Shown: in pieces, positions 10,075-22,929 of the stretch
How the letters are laid out: each line of letters starts with the position of its first letter
Numbering within the stretch: the stretch's first letter is position 1
From: Campanula takesimana
Lineage: Eukaryota > Streptophyta > Magnoliopsida > Asterales > Campanulaceae
DNA: 64,000 nt
NCBI GenBank assembly: GCA_026119855.1
Contig: JAOWBW010000025.1
Coordinates: forward strand, 2,542,001 to 2,606,000
Reading direction: 5' to 3'
Program-made: the position numbers and the translations under genes
The notes under the pieces: generated by a model
The model's database searches: none
The model's input: the letters and a program-made list of their open reading frames with translations, nothing else
Told to the model about the DNA's origin: nothing

Positions 10075-13000
10075 TGCTCTTGGTTCCTTTGCTTGAGCAA
10101 TAGCCCCATTATTATCGTAATAAAGGTCTATTGGATTAGCAATACTAGGAACCACTTCAAGTTCAGTTATGAACTTCTTAATCCAAACAGCTTCCTTTGC
10201 AGCATCCGATGCAGCAATATACTCAGCTTCTGTTGTAGAATCAGCGGTTGTACTTTGCTTGGAACTCTTCCAGCTTACAGCTCCACCATTTAACATAAAC
10301 ACAAAACCCGATTGCGATCGGCTATCATCTTTGTCGGTTTGGAAGCTTGCATCCGTGTAAGCATTTACAACGAGATCATCTTCCATTCCTCCATAGACCA
10401 AAAACGAGTCTTTAGTTCTTCTCAAGTACTTAAGAATCGCTTTTAAAGCTATCCAGTGATTTTCGCCAGGGTCGGATTGGTATCTACTTGTCATGCTCAA
10501 AACATAAGATACATCCGGCCTAGTACAAATCATGGCATACATGATGGACCCAATTGCCGAAGCATATGGAACATCATTCATTTTCTCACGCTCATCGTTT
10601 GTCTTAGGACATTGAGTCTTGCTTAGAGAAACTCCATGTAACACGGTCAAGGTGCCTCTCTTAGAAATTTCCATACGGAATCTTCTAATGACCTTGTCAA
10701 TGTATGTACTTTGGCTTAAACCAAGTAGCCTCCTTGATCTATCTCTATAGATCTTAATGCCAAGTATTTAAGCGGCTTCACCCATATCTTTCATTGCGAA
10801 GCACTTTCCTAACCAAGTCTTCACAGACTGAAGTGTAGGAATGTCGTTTCCAATGAGTAATATGTCATCCACGTATAAAATAAGGAATAGCACTGTGCTC
10901 CCACTAATCTTCTTGTATACACAAGGCTCATCTTCGTTCTTGATGAAACCAAACTCTTTGACCGATTCATCGAAACGGAGATTCCAACTCCTAGAAGCTT
11001 GCTTCAATCCATAGATGGATCTCTGAAATTTGCATACTTTAGAATCTTGTTCAAAACCTTCTGGTTGTGTCATATACACATCCTCTTGGAGTTTTCCATT
11101 CAGGAAACCGGTTTTGACATCCATCTGCTATATTTCATAGTCATGATATGCGGCAATGGCAAGCAAAATTCTTATAGACTTGATCATTGCTACGGGTGAA
11201 AAGGTCTCATCATAGTCAATACCATGAACTTGCCTATAACCCTTTGCTACAAGCCTAGCTTTGTAAGTATGCACCTTCCCATCCATGTCAGTCTTCTTCT
11301 TGAAGACCCATTTGCATCCTATGGTTTTTACACCTTCGGGCGCATCAATCAAATTCCAAACTTGATTGTCTTGCATGGATTGCAATTTGGATTCCATGGC
11401 TCCAAGCCACTTGTCCGAATCAGGAGAAGACATCGCCTCTTGGTAGGTTGACGGTTCATCATTCTCAATGATTTCTACCTCATTACTATCCGTTACGAGA
11501 AATCCATATCACTCGGGCTCGGATCGTATCCTACTAGATCTGCGAGTTGCTTGTGTATTTTGAACAGGTTCCACAACTCCTTGTGGTTCTTGTTCTTGTT
11601 CCACTATTGGTTCAATGTTATTTTCTGAGTCTCGAATTTCTTCAAGATTTATTTTACTCCCACTGATTTCTTTGGAGAGAAACTCTTTCTCTAGAAAGAC
11701 ACCAGTTCGGGCAACAAACACTTTGTTGTCCTCACGGTTGTAAAAGTAATATCCTCTATATTCCTTAGGATATCCCACGAAAATACATTTATCAGATTTG
11801 TGTGCAAGTTTGTCTGAGAAGTCTTTTGACAAAAGCTTCACAACCCCAAATCTTCATAAAAGATAAACAAGTTTTCTTTCCGCTCCACATCTCATATGGA
11901 GTCTTTTGAACCGATTTAGTTGGAACACGATTTAGTGTGAAAGCAGCGGTTTCTAGAGAGTAACCCCAAAAGGATATTGGAAGATCAACTTGACTCATCA
12001 TTGATCGAACCATGTCTAACAAAGTCCGATTTCTCCTCTCGGACACACCATTCCATTGTGGCGTTCCAGGTGGAGTCAATTGTGAAACTATTCCACAATT
12101 CTTTAGATGATCATCAAATTCTTGACTCAAGTATTCTCCACCTCGATCTGATCGAAGTGCCTTAATACTTTTGCCAAGTTGTTTTTCTACTTCATTTTGA
12201 AATATTCTAAATATCTCAAATGCTTCACTTTTATATTTCATTAGGTAAACATACCCAAATCTACTATAATCATCAGTGAAGGTTATGAAGTATTGAAATC
12301 CTCCCATAGCATTGCTACTTAATGGTCCGCATACATCGGAATGTATCAACCCCAATAAGTCGCTTGCCCTTTCACCCAACTTGGTGAAAGGTGTCTTAGT
12401 CATTTTTCCAAGAAGACACGACTCACAAGTATCATATGACTCTAAGTCACATGAACCCAAAAGTCCGTCCCCATGGAGTTTTGAGATACGCTTCTTATTA
12501 ATATGTCCAAGACGGCAATGCCACAAATAAGTATGATTTACATCATTAGGTTTAGATTTCTTATTTACATGATAGACATTGTCATTATTTTCATTCTTGA
12601 CATCCAAGATATAAAGGCCATTAAATGAATTAGCAATACCATAAAGCACATCATTTAAATAAATAGAAAAATTTTTATTCTCAATAAGAAACTTAAAACC
12701 TTCATTATCCAAACAAGAAATTGAAATAATATTTCTGCTTAAATCCGGAACATAATAACAATTGTTCAAAACAAGAATTAATCCGGAAGGTAAAGTGACT
12801 TCATAAGTCCCTACGGCTAATGCAACAACTCTTGCTCCATTCCCCACGCGTAGATCTACTTCACCTTCTTTAAGCAGTCTCCTATTCTTTAGTCCCTGCA
12901 CATTTAGACAAATGTGAGAACCACATCCGGTATCCAATACCCAGGAATCAGTGGTAGAAAGGAGAATATCTATCATATAGATACCTGAAGTCGACGCAGC

Positions 13001-13839
13001 CTTGCTGCCCTTCTTCTTCTTTTGCTCTTACAAGAAAGCCTTGCAATTACGTTTCCAATGACCAATTTCTTGACAATGGAAACAGATTGCATCCTTTTAT
13101 GAATCGGGTTTTGCCTCAGAAGCCTTGGCAACCTTTGCCTTGCTTATTTTTGGTTTGACAACTTTCTTACCCTTTCCTTTGGCACTAGCCTTCTTCCCAT
13201 CATGAACCAAGAGCACGGGAGAACATTTCTCCACAATTTTCATCTCTGCAGCTTTGAGCATCCCATGCAACTCAGAGAGATTCTTATCAATTCCATGCAT
13301 GTTATAATTCATCACAAACTGATTATAACTTTTAGGCAATGAATTGAGAATGAGATCCGTGGCTAGCTCCAATGGAATTGGATAGCCAAGTTTCTCAAGG
13401 TGCTATACATAACCTTTCATTTTAAGAAAGTGAGGACTCACTTGTTTCCCTTCATTCATCTTACAAGTAGTGAATGCAACAATGGTCTTGTACCTCTCTT
13501 GCCTAGCTTGCTCTTGAAACATGGTTCTCAACTCCACGCCTATCTCATAGGCTTCCAAATGTTCCAAACTTTGTTGGAGTTTTGAGCACATAGCAGCAAG
13601 CATGAGACAACTTACATCTAGAATCATTACGATGTTTCTTGTAATTGTCTCTTTCTGCCCTAGGGGCAGTAGGCGGTGGTTCAGCAGGGAGAGGCCCATC
13701 GAGAATGTACAACTTATCTTCTTGCCTAAGAACGATTCTTATGCTACGGATCTAATCCATAAAGTTAGTACCATTCTCTTCGAGCTTATCCTTCTCAAGG
13801 ATCGATCGCAACGACATTGATTGAGTGTTATTAGTCATT
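10075..13839 (-). pseudogene. Copia A gag-pol polyprotein, multiply interrupted
   Basis: Translation would begin at an ATG at about 13839 (SMSLRSILEK). A stop replaces the Trp of the WIRS motif. Gag runs through LEHLEAYEIG and NSLPKSYNQF to a CCHC knuckle, CFHCQEIGHWKRNC (about 13050-13090), with stops on both sides. Protease has WVLDTGCGSHI (about 12930). Integrase has WHCRLGHINKKRIS, the CESCLLGK zinc site, and D,D,E in HSDVCGP, SDRGGEY and GVSERRN. RT has KWVFKKKTD, the catalytic YVDD (LILYVDDILL, about 10870) and YGLKQASRSW. RNase H has YTDASFQTDKDDSRSQSG and STTEAEYIAASDAAKEAVW, then breaks off after NNGAIAQAKEP, losing the C-terminal end. Several stops and shifts (about 11830, 11500, 10765) make this copy dead. 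Confidence 0.9.
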
Positions 13840-15425
13840 ATCTACAAATATGCAAAATTTCCAAAAGTTAATAAGTACCGGTTTTTCATTAAAGAGATAA
13901 ATAATGTATTTTTCAAACAAAATACTCCCAATAAATTATATAACCTTCATATACATCCAATGTATAATATAATTTAATTGGGCTAAGATCCAACTTTAAT
14001 TTAACTTTTGAGTCCACGGAGGCGGACCGCTCAAAACTAAATTAATTAGGTAGACAATCATGTCAATCATATCCCATATGATTCTTAGATCCTTTTATGA
14101 GATTCTTTGAGAAATCTAATTTCAAAAAGCATGTTTAATCTCATCTTTTGCCTAGGCCCAAAACTGTTTTGACGCCTAATTAAGTCCAACCATTTTAAAC
14201 GCATATAAACCATTCAATTTAATGCACCTTGCGGAGGCAAGCCCACATTAAATTAATGAACCTCATCTTGCTCATACATGAATAAAATTAATGCACTTCG
14301 CGGAGGCGAACCCACATCAAGATTACCCATGTATAAACAAGTGTTTTAATCATGGCATGGCAAAGAAGGATTTAAAACTTTCTTTGAAGGTTCAACACAT
14401 ATAGCATATAACACATTTATGAGCACATAATATAAACATGTTACACATCAAGTTTAGCCACTAAATTAATCTCTATTAATTTAAGCATGATATTTATGTG
14501 TCATTAGTTTCTCTATAATTATGAGGATAAGACTATTTCAACTTCGGTTATTATCTCCAAATCAAGACAACAAGAAGTGCGGTCGAACTAAGCCATTAGG
14601 CAACCACAATCCCGCACTAATTCAAGAAACCAAGAAAGTAGTCCATGTGGCCGAAACTAAGCAATAGATGGTCTCGATGAACGTAGGCCAATTGCATTCG
14701 CAATTCCACATGGATCTCCAATCATTGAATCAAGAACTTTGTTTCTCAATTTTAGCAATTATGAACTCTTCATAATTCTAACTTCGTTTTATCTTTGAAA
14801 CTTTGATTGCGACCAATTTTGGGAAACATAATCTCGATGAACGCAGATTAGCCATCCAAAACTTGAACCAATCTAGGAATCACAAGACTAAAACAAATAG
14901 GAAATTCAAACCCCAAAATCCACACACAAACCAACTACCCAAAACCCATTCCAGATCAACAAGTCTGGAATAGTCTTGTTATTGGTTTTGTTGGATTTAT
15001 CGAAAAATTCCAGAATCAGATTTTAACCAAAATCAGAACAGATTCTGACGAGCGAGCGCCCGCCTGGTCTTGACCGAGCGCGCGCCTGAGCAAGCCAGAA
15101 GCAAGCGGCCGCCTGGTCCCCAGCGAGCGGGCGCCTGTTTGGTCAGAATGGTACAGAATTTTAAAGTTCGAAAATTTTGTCTCAAAATTATTTTTCCCCG
15201 ATTATTAAAACTTTGATCCAATCAAAAATTAATAATCAAAATAATTCAGAATCCACCATAATTTTATTGCGATTGAATCGTGCGATTAAAGTTGAAACAA
15301 TAAACCACATAAAATCACATAACACATAAACATCATATATTCCAATATTCATATTATGCAAGGCACATAAATAATTTATATACACATAACATGATCTAGG
15401 TATTGAAATAATCAACATGAATGGG
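13840..15425 (-). other. Copia A leader between primer-binding site and gag
   Basis: AT-rich non-coding leader, aligned by eye with 53386-54855 of the related element B. Shared stretches include the TGGCCTACGTTCATCGAGACC region and CTCGCGGACG-like strings. It contains the motif array at 15050-15146. No gene seen. Confidence 0.75.
15050..15146 (-). repeat. GCGCCCGCCTGGTC-type motif array in the Copia A leader
   Basis: Four copies of the consensus RAGCGSSCGCCTGGTC lie within 100 bp, about 290-390 bp after the 5' LTR. The same motif is found in this element's LTRs but not in the homologous position of Copia B. Confidence 0.8.
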
Positions 15426-15437
15426 GCTCTGATACCA
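15426..15437 (-). other. Primer-binding site (initiator tRNA-Met)
   Basis: The minus strand reads TGGTATCAGAGC next to the LTR end. This matches the 3' end of plant initiator tRNA-Met, the usual Copia primer. Confidence 0.9.
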
Positions 15438-15438
15438 C

Positions 15439-16948
15439 TGTTGGGTTTCCAAGTAACATGCGCAGCGGAATATAGCAATTAAAATTTTAAGAAACCCAAG
15501 CCATGGATACGTTCATACGATTAAATCAAATACAACATAATGAATAAAGGAAAAACTAACCCTTGATGACTATCAAAGTTTTCTTTGGTCTTGGTGGAGA
15601 AACTTGAAGCTTTATCACGGACAAAATCACGAACTTTATAGATTATAAAATTCATCCTCTAGCGGTGTCCACACTTCGAACGAATATCAAGAGGCTCCTT
15701 GATCTTGGTTGCTAGACCAATAATTATGAAACACACTTTCACAATTTAATAAAGAACTATATGGAATTTATTTGTGAATTATTTTGTTCCTCAATCAAGG
15801 ATGTCTTAGAACAAAATAAAATCTCTCTCAAACTCTTTGAGACTCACAAAAGCACTAGTAAGGATGGTCTGGCCGAATTGGGGTTTTTATACACAATTAA
15901 GACCTATTCCAAATAGGTAACTTGTGCCAAAAACCTTTCCTAATCGAATTAGGAATTTTTCTGCCGCCAGACCGAGCGCCCGCCTGGTCCAACCCAGGCG
16001 CCCGCTTATTTGACCAGAAGGTCCAGATCTTTTCAGAATTCATTCAAGCGCCCGCCTGGTCCAACCCAAGCGCCCTCTTGGTTGACCAAGAAGCCCAGAA
16101 TTTTTCCAAAAATTCCTTTGAGGTCCTTCGACCCTAAATTCCAATATAGTCCTCTTATTTAAGATTCGTTCTTATTGTGTGTGACCCTCTAGGATTATAC
16201 TAAGTTGGCAATGGGCTCAAACATGATCCCATAAGATATGATTAGGTTCTAGCAAACCGTCATACCTACCCAAACAGTATAACTAGATACAAGTTCACAT
16301 TCCTTTAGAATATGTCATAATCCCTTTGTCCACGATGTCATTGAACACAAGTCATGGTCAAACAGTCAACTTGTCTTGTTCAATACTTTCTCGATTCCGA
16401 ATATGTTGATAATTCAAATGCTATTGATCCAATCAATCCATTTGAGTCCGACCGAACATTTCATCAACATCATTCCTTCGAGGGGCCCAAGCTTGACACC
16501 TCTCCGTGGAGGGACAAATCCATTTAGCTTATTATTCTTCCCAACGGGAATCCGATTATGCCAATCATACCCTTTATAACTACCGTGTTAAGGTAGCGTT
16601 TGAATATGTCAAACACAATGTTCATCAAGTGGAAGACTATAATAACTTCATGTCTAAGGATTCAAATGACATAACTAATATGAGATATATGTACGACATA
16701 GACCATGACATAAATCTCATACGGCGGGTCATGTCCAGTACCTTGTTCCAAACAAGAACCCATAAATTTAACATGATCATCCCATGATTATTTAGCATTT
16801 ATACTAGTGCTTAACAAGTACTAGGGACGGAGATTATTATAAGTAAACATGAACAACAATAATAATAAAAAACATCTCTTTATTGATATGAAATAAATGA
16901 TAACAATTACAACGTTTATTAAACGTGCCTAGGGCACCACTACCAACA
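15439..16948 (-). repeat. Copia A 5' LTR, complete (1510 bp)
   Basis: Bounded on the plus strand by TGTTGGGTTTCC and TACCAACA and followed by the duplicated CCCAT. On the minus strand a TATA-like TGTATAAAAACC lies near 15882-15894, with four GCGCCCGC motifs (15973-16082) upstream of it. It matches the LTR of Copia B (50525 onward) over most of its length but not in the motif array. Confidence 0.92.
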
Positions 16949-16953
16949 CCCAT

Positions 16954-17756
16954 AACTTCAACCATTTGAAGTTGCTAAGAATTTCAAGAATTTTTCTCTC
17001 AAGCATTTGTTGAAGATTTGAAGATTGCCTTTGTTATTTCCAGAATTCTCAAGAACATCTTCATAACTTCATCCTTAGCCCAGATCCTCAAGCTATAACA
17101 CTCTAGTTTTCTCGTGCTCTCAATCTCAAAGATCTAAAGAGCCTTGATACTAAAATCACACACGCACCTTTTTAAGTTTTATCACTTAGATCTTTCTTTA
17201 TGAGATACACCGGTTATTGTTTTGGATTTGTTCATTCATAGAAATAGATCTTGAGTTAGTGTATAAGCTCAAAAGTTGTAATTTGTAACACTCACTCATT
17301 ATATAAGATCTCCATTAGAAATCCAAGACTAACCATCTTGGTAGAGGACGTAGATCATTTTCCCGATCGAACCTCTCCAAATAGCTCTTGTTCATATCTT
17401 GCTATTTCCTTACAAGTTCATATCATATCTAACTACTTGCTTGTTTATTTATTGTAGATTGATTGATTGAATTATGTTGTGTTTGTTATATCATTTGCCT
17501 TAGTTTCTTATTTCACCCACTTTGAGCCAAAATACTTAGAGTGTGTGTGCGCCCCCTTTATCATACTTTGCGCCGATTTACATTACTAAATTCCGCTGTG
17601 CATTTCACTCACTCACTTAGGCGCATATCATAACGCTTATCTGATAAAGTGCGCATTTGCAATTGAGTTTATCAAGGGTATGAAAAGAATTTTAAAACAG
17701 CTATTCACCCCCCCTCTAGCTATTTTTCATACCCTTGTTGCCCTTTGGGACCAACA
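16954..17756 (+). repeat. Sirevirus 3' LTR, second part
   Basis: Resumes after the CCCAT duplication and ends in the pyrimidine tract ATTCACCCCCCCTC followed by TTTGGGACCAACA. It has several more TGCGC motifs (about 17548-17650). The next bases, GTAAC, would be the target duplication of the Sirevirus, but the partner is outside the window. Confidence 0.85.
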
Positions 17757-17758
17757 GT

Positions 17759-17836
17759 AACCATACGGAAAGAGAAACTACGTGGGAGCTTGAGAGTGAG
17801 ATACGAGAGGCGTATCCCGCCCTGTTTTCTGATTAA
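17759..17836 (+). pseudogene. Gypsy chromovirus integrase tail with chromodomain end
   Basis: The plus frame reads NHTERETTWELESEIREAYP followed by ALFSD and a stop. The pattern TWE-E-E-EIR--YP-LF is the end of the chromodomain at the C-terminus of Tekay/Del-like chromovirus integrase, which can tether insertion to heterochromatin. Everything upstream is replaced by the Sirevirus, so the Sirevirus inserted into this Gypsy. Confidence 0.8.
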
Positions 17837-17881
17837 GGTATGTTTAGTTTGGTGGACCAAACTCTTTTAATGAGGAAAGAA
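17837..17881 (+). other. Gypsy 3' untranslated end and weak purine tract
   Basis: A short spacer ending TGAGGAAAGAA lies directly before the LTR start TGTAATACCC. It occupies the place of the purine tract of a Tekay-type element. Confidence 0.55.
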
Positions 17882-18387
17882 TGTAATACCCAAAATTTTC
17901 CCTTAAATTATTTTATTTTTGGGATTCTTTTAATTATTTGGGCCAAGTCATTAATGATAAGTTTTGGGCTTAAGATTATTGGGTTAAAATAGAAAAGCCC
18001 AAGTCTTTATTTAAGTGAAGAAATAATCCTTTTTGGGTTAGAAGTTAAAAACCATTTTAATATAAAACCCCTCTCTAAAATCCCTAGCTTATTATTATTA
18101 AACACAAAAGAAGAGAGAACGGGAAAGAGAGAAAGAGGAAGAGCCGCAGAGAGAGAGAACGGCTGGGAGAAAGAGAGAGAGGCGGAGGAGAGAAGAGGAG
18201 CCCGATCGTTCATCAAAGGTACTCCTAATCGTTCCTCTTTTGTTAAACTTTGGGAATAAAGATTGAAGGAACCCTAAGTATAATAGTTTATAATTTAGGT
18301 TTACATGAATTGAGTTATGAAGGAAGAACAATGAATTGTGAAGGTGTGTGTATGCGTGTGTGTTACTGTGTGTGTGTTTGGGTGTTG

Positions 18388-18429
<42 letters not shown>

Positions 18430-19813
18430 GTGTGTAAACAGTGTGTGTGTGTATATGTAAACAGTGTGTGTGTGTGTGTGTGTGCGTGTGTTTGAGTATG
18501 TGAACAGTGTCCGTGAATAGTGTTTCATGAATAGTAAATAATATGTGAATAGTGAATTAAGCTGTGAATAGTGAATTTACAAGCTATGAATAGTGTTTTA
18601 ATGGGATTAAAATAATCCTAAGACTTGTGAATTGAGAATAGAAACAATGAAACCCTAGGGGTATTTTGGTAAACCTAAAAGGGTATTTTGGGAATAAAGT
18701 ATAATGGGTAGTACAAACCCTAGTATGAATAGTAACCTAAAGGAGTTAAAGAGAATGACTCATAAGGTTAACAAGGTAAAATAAAGTATAATGGGGATGG
18801 ACAATTTAAGTAATTCATGTCCCTAAGAAAATATTATTTGCATGTTTGTAGATTGTGCACGTGGCATTGCAAAGGAAAATAACGCGAGCTAAGGTAAGGG
18901 ATTACGTTCCTTAAGTACTTTGATGATTCATCCTTTTATGTAGGATATTCCTTATTTCTTTCAAGTGTAGCTACCAATGGTCCGTAGCATTTGAACTCTG
19001 ATGTTGTTGAACGTCTTTTGATTATCTTACCCTTGATGTATTTTGTTCAATGGGTATCCAAACAGATTGAAATTGCCTTAAGTATTCTTGTACCTAGAAT
19101 ACTAAGAACTGTAACTGTATCTAATTGAAATAGGTGCGGTTGGATTAGTCTGATTGAAAAAGACTAATTACGAATAAGTCTAGTTTGATAGAAAAGAACT
19201 TAGACTTTCAAATTGCTACATGAGGAAGTAGCTTGGTTATCATGATATACCTAAATAAGGGAGCACCCTGAAAAGGTGTAAGGTCTCTTATTCTCTTAAC
19301 ACCCTGAAAAGGTGTGACACCCGGAAAAGGTGTTTGAAACTCTGGAATTGACGAATTAAACTAGGACCATAATTCATCGAATTGATAACTGTGTTTGTTA
19401 CATGCAGTTAAGATTATTTATTTTAGCCTTTCATTGAATAATGTTGTTTGGCTCCGTTCTTTCGGCCATCTCTCCTTAGTACCCGGAGAGATCCCGTATG
19501 AACTTACTGAGCATTGTTCGCTCATCCCTTCTTATATTATTTTTCCCAGGTAAAGACTAAGGACCTAGGTGGATTGCAAGGAAGGGTAGTTCGTGGCTAT
19601 TAAGGAATTTTAAACTTTATTATGTTTTATGTTGAGCTAGTGGGTTGTACTAGCCGTTAGAATTTAAATGTTAGTTACGCTTCCGTACTATTTTGAATTG
19701 TGGTTAGATTATACTAGTCGTTACATTTGAACGTTAGATTTGAATAATGTTTGACGTTTGGGATTTCTTAGTTTATGAATAATTATTATTATTGGAAAGT
19801 TTGGGTCGTTACA
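17882..19813 (+). repeat. Gypsy (Tekay-like) 3' LTR, about 1.93 kb
   Basis: Starts TGTAATACCCAAAATTTTCC and ends GGGTCGTTACA, typical termini of this lineage. It contains a TATA-like TATAAAACCCC (about 18061), a TG-rich microsatellite, and AACTTACTGAGC...TTCGCTCATCC, which is also found inverted in the LTR at 21589. The interior and chromodomain tail join it without a break. Confidence 0.8.
18341..18493 (+). repeat. (TG)n-rich microsatellite
   Basis: Interrupted runs of TGTGTG with the short inserts TTACTG and AAACAG. Tandem GTGAATAGT-like units follow it up to about 18595. Confidence 0.95.
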
Positions 19814-20329
19814 CTAATGCCTAGTTTTTCCCAAAATAGAGTCTTTATTTTTAAATTCGTTAGAAAACTGAGTTAAGTCACATGCGTCTTACACATAATG
19901 GACATATTGGATAAGTTTGAATTTATAATTACTTATGTAACGACCCGAGTCCGCAGGCCCGACTCGTTACACAAGTACCACGCACTTGGCCCAATAAATA
20001 CAAATATCTTGGGTCCACTTGCCTTACCGCAGGCCCACCAAAAATCCATGGACGTATTGGTATTCATTGTCAGTTCGTAGGAACTTAAGTACCACTCCAA
20101 ATTTACTTTCCCACCGATGTGTGATGCCACAACTTAAATGGTTACATAATTTTTTTATGAATGACGGGTAGGGTGGGTGAGAAAAACAAAACAATCTTCT
20201 TCAAACTCAACTCAATCCCCCCCCCTCTAAACCCTAAACCCAACAGTGTTCCTCTACAATCCCACCCTTTGTCCTCAGTGTCGTCAATCCCTAACCCAAC
20301 CCACCTTCGTCTATTTTACATCCGGCCTT
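19814..20329. other. Unclassified spacer with a TGTAACGA...TCGTTACA foldback
   Basis: At 19936-19971 TGTAACGACCCGAGTC faces GACTCGTTACA, giving an imperfect hairpin that looks like joined or truncated Gypsy LTR ends. A short CCCTAAACCC run at about 20232 is too small to be telomeric. No gene. Confidence 0.4.
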
Positions 20330-21588
20330 GTATAACTCATCAAATACATTAGACTTCCAATATTTTTTGAATACTCTAATTGTGACACAGGTTGATCTCT
20401 ATTCTTTGATAGATGAAGATTTGGATTAATTGGAGTAGTCGCTATTATATTGTCATCCTTACTAAATTTCTCAAGAATTCTATCCACATAATGAGATTGA
20501 CTTAGTATAAGTCCGTTGGATATTCTAGAAATTTTAACTCCAAGAATTACATCTGCAACACCCATATCTTTCAGGTCAAACTTTGAATTCAACATATCTT
20601 TTGTGGATTTAATCATCTTATCACAGCTCCCTATAATAAGCATGTCGTCTACATAAAAACACAAAATGACAGCCATTTTATGTGTTTTTTAGTATAGACA
20701 CATTTGTCACACTCATTTATTTTAAATCCATTTTCCATCATGGCCTTATCAAACTTTTGATGCCATTGATTTGATGCTTGTTTCAAGCCATATAATGACT
20801 TTACTAGCTTGCACACCTTGTTTTCTTTCCCATGTGCAACAAACCCCTCAGGTTGTTCCATGTATATAACAGTTGTTGTTACATCCATTTGATGTATTTC
20901 AAGATTCCTCAATGCGGCAATTGCAAGTACAACTCTTATTAACGTTTTGTGATGGGAGAATATGTGTCAAAATAATATAGGCCTTCTTTTTGTCTATAAC
21001 TTTTAATTACAAGTCGGGCCTTATACTTGTCAATTGTTTCATCTGCCTTCATTTTCCTTTTGAAAATCCACTTAGATCCTAGTGGTTTGTTTCTCGAAAG
21101 AAGATTCACTAATTTCCATGTGTGATTTTGAAGAACGGAATCAATTTCACTTGTAATGGCCTATTTCCAGAAAGGTCCTTCTGATGAGCTAACGGCTTCC
21201 TTATAACTTTGTGGTTCACTTTCTACCATATAGGTTAGAAATTCCGTCCCATAGGATTTTTCAACCCTAGCTCTCTTGCTCCGTCGAGGTTCCACTTCTT
21301 TTTTTCACTTTTATCTTGAACGTGTTCTTCTTCTATTAAATCTTGTACCCTCGTCGATGAGCTTTCCTCATTTCTTGACTTACACGGGAATATATTCTCA
21401 AAGAAATTAAGACGCGTTTATATATTCATTATAGTATTCTTGTGTATATCTTGAATTTTTGATTCATACACAAAAAATCTATAAGCACTACAATTATGTG
21501 CATATCTAATAAATATGAAATCAATAGTCTTAGGTCTAATTTTCACCTTTTTAGGTGGAGGTATGGCTACATTTGCAAGACACCCCCT
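20330..21588 (-). pseudogene. Copia pol fragment, integrase end to RT
   Basis: The minus strand reads CLANVAIPPPKKVKIRPKT (integrase C-terminal region), then SKWIFKRKMKADETI, YKARLVIKSYRQ, the RT core YMEQPEGFV and YGLKQASNQWHQKFD, the catalytic YVDD in CFYVDDMLIIG, FDLKDMGVADVILGVK and GSLMYLMSYTRPDV. It has several stops and frameshifts (about 20680, 20940, 21170). Both ends are cut: the right end meets a Gypsy LTR at 21589, and the left end stops inside RT after RPDV. It is a different, older family than Copia A/B. Confidence 0.85.
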
Positions 21589-22870
21589 GTAACGCCCCGA
21601 AATCTGGACCCAAAATTTACGGGCCCACAGTCCGGTCACGTCACCATTTACAATATTAAACCATAAGATTTTCATAAAATAATCAAATCCATTTATTAAA
21701 ACATATCCAAAAGATGATATCTAAAACCCAACAAAACATTAAAGTCTTACAATTCTCAAATAACTGAAATAATTAACTAAAGCGTCTAGACTAATAGTAA
21801 TCAAAATCAATCTAAAAAGTCTTGAACATCTTCTAAATGCTCCAGAGACTGAAACTTCCATCCTATTTATTACCTGAAAGAAAAAGAGAATGAAAGGGTG
21901 AGCGAACAAAAGCTCAGTAAGTTCATATACAACCCCTCCGGTTACTAAGGAGGAGTTGACCTGAAGGAATCAACGAGTACAAAACAATATAACGATCTAA
22001 AGAAGCATTTAAAAGTTTTTCAAAATCTCAAAGGTTTTACAAATTTAATAGAACAGACTCGAATAATTTAATTACCTACAACCGTCCCATACCAGTTGTA
22101 AATAACTAATTTACTCATAAATATTACGGAATTCTAAACGAAGACGAATTTATCTAAACAGACTTGAATGATTTAATTGTCCATAACCGACTCATACCAG
22201 CTATACATAATTAAACCCTTCACATATTTTAGAATTTCATAGGACTGATAACTGAACAAAATAACTCGAGTGATCTAATTATCTATGATCGTCCCATACC
22301 AGCCGTAGATAATTAAACTACTCACAGAGTATCATGATCACAAAAGTAGTCCACTGACCATATCAAACCAAAATTCGCCATAGGGATAAAAGCTCCGTAG
22401 AGCACACATTCTAAACAATGAATCCGGATCACCCCACCACTCCTCTTAAGCGGTGAACTAAGTGCCTTTAAAGGCCAAAATAAAAATTTCCCCGTCCAGA
22501 CGGGTTGTCTAACTTAAGTGATCAATGACATGATTCAAAACGTATTTTCAAACCAAATACTCACTTTATTCCAAATACGAATTTAAAAACAATCACAACA
22601 AATTCACAATCTTATAAACAAAAGAGATGAAGTTAACAAATGATCAACAAACAAAGGATTATCAAAAAAACTCTAACCGACGGAGTCAAAACAAATAGTG
22701 ACACAAGGCCAGTGTTAACGTATCAAAGAACGTGAATTGCCAAAAAAAAATTGCGGAAGCCTACTAAGGGAAATGAAACGAGAATCAAATACCTAAAATG
22801 AGGTATAATCCCTTACCTTAGCGACAAAAGCTAGTGCTTGTGTACGTTGACAATCACATCTAGTCCCGCT
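21589..22870 (-). repeat. Gypsy (Tekay-like) LTR, minus orientation, truncated
   Basis: Plus-strand start TGTAACGCCCCGAAATC. Several segments are reverse complements of parts of the LTR at 17882-19813, such as GTGAGCGAACAAAAGCTCAG and AATCCCTTACCTTAGC. The expected far terminus GGTATTACA is missing. A second Sirevirus fragment begins shortly after. Confidence 0.65.
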
Positions 22871-22929
22871 TGCCCAATTCTAATAACAACTAAAATAATT
22901 TATATATATAAAAAAAACCTTTTCCCCAC

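Larger units (their letters stand above)
6623..16948 (-). mobile_element. Ty1/Copia element (family A, Tork/Angela-like) nested in the Sirevirus LTR
   Basis: The element runs 5' to 3' on the minus strand. Its 5' LTR is 15439-16948, primer-binding site 15426-15437, gag-pol from 13839 down to about 10075, and truncated 3' LTR 6623-7559. The target duplication CCCAT is at 6618-6622 and 16949-16953, proving insertion into the Sirevirus LTR. The LTR copies differ at only about a dozen positions over 936 bp by eye, so insertion was recent. Between 7560 and about 10075 the end of pol and about 575 bp of the 3' LTR are missing, and the space holds unrelated Gypsy-like sequence. The lineage name is from memory of the RT sequence. 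Confidence 0.88.

Noticed and set aside
18301..18528. 75-codon minus-strand frame rich in Thr-His repeats
   Set aside because: It is a translation of the (TG)n microsatellite.
20227..20245. CCCTAAACCC as an interstitial telomere or telobox
   Set aside because: Under two repeat units in pyrimidine-rich transposon DNA; chance is sufficient.
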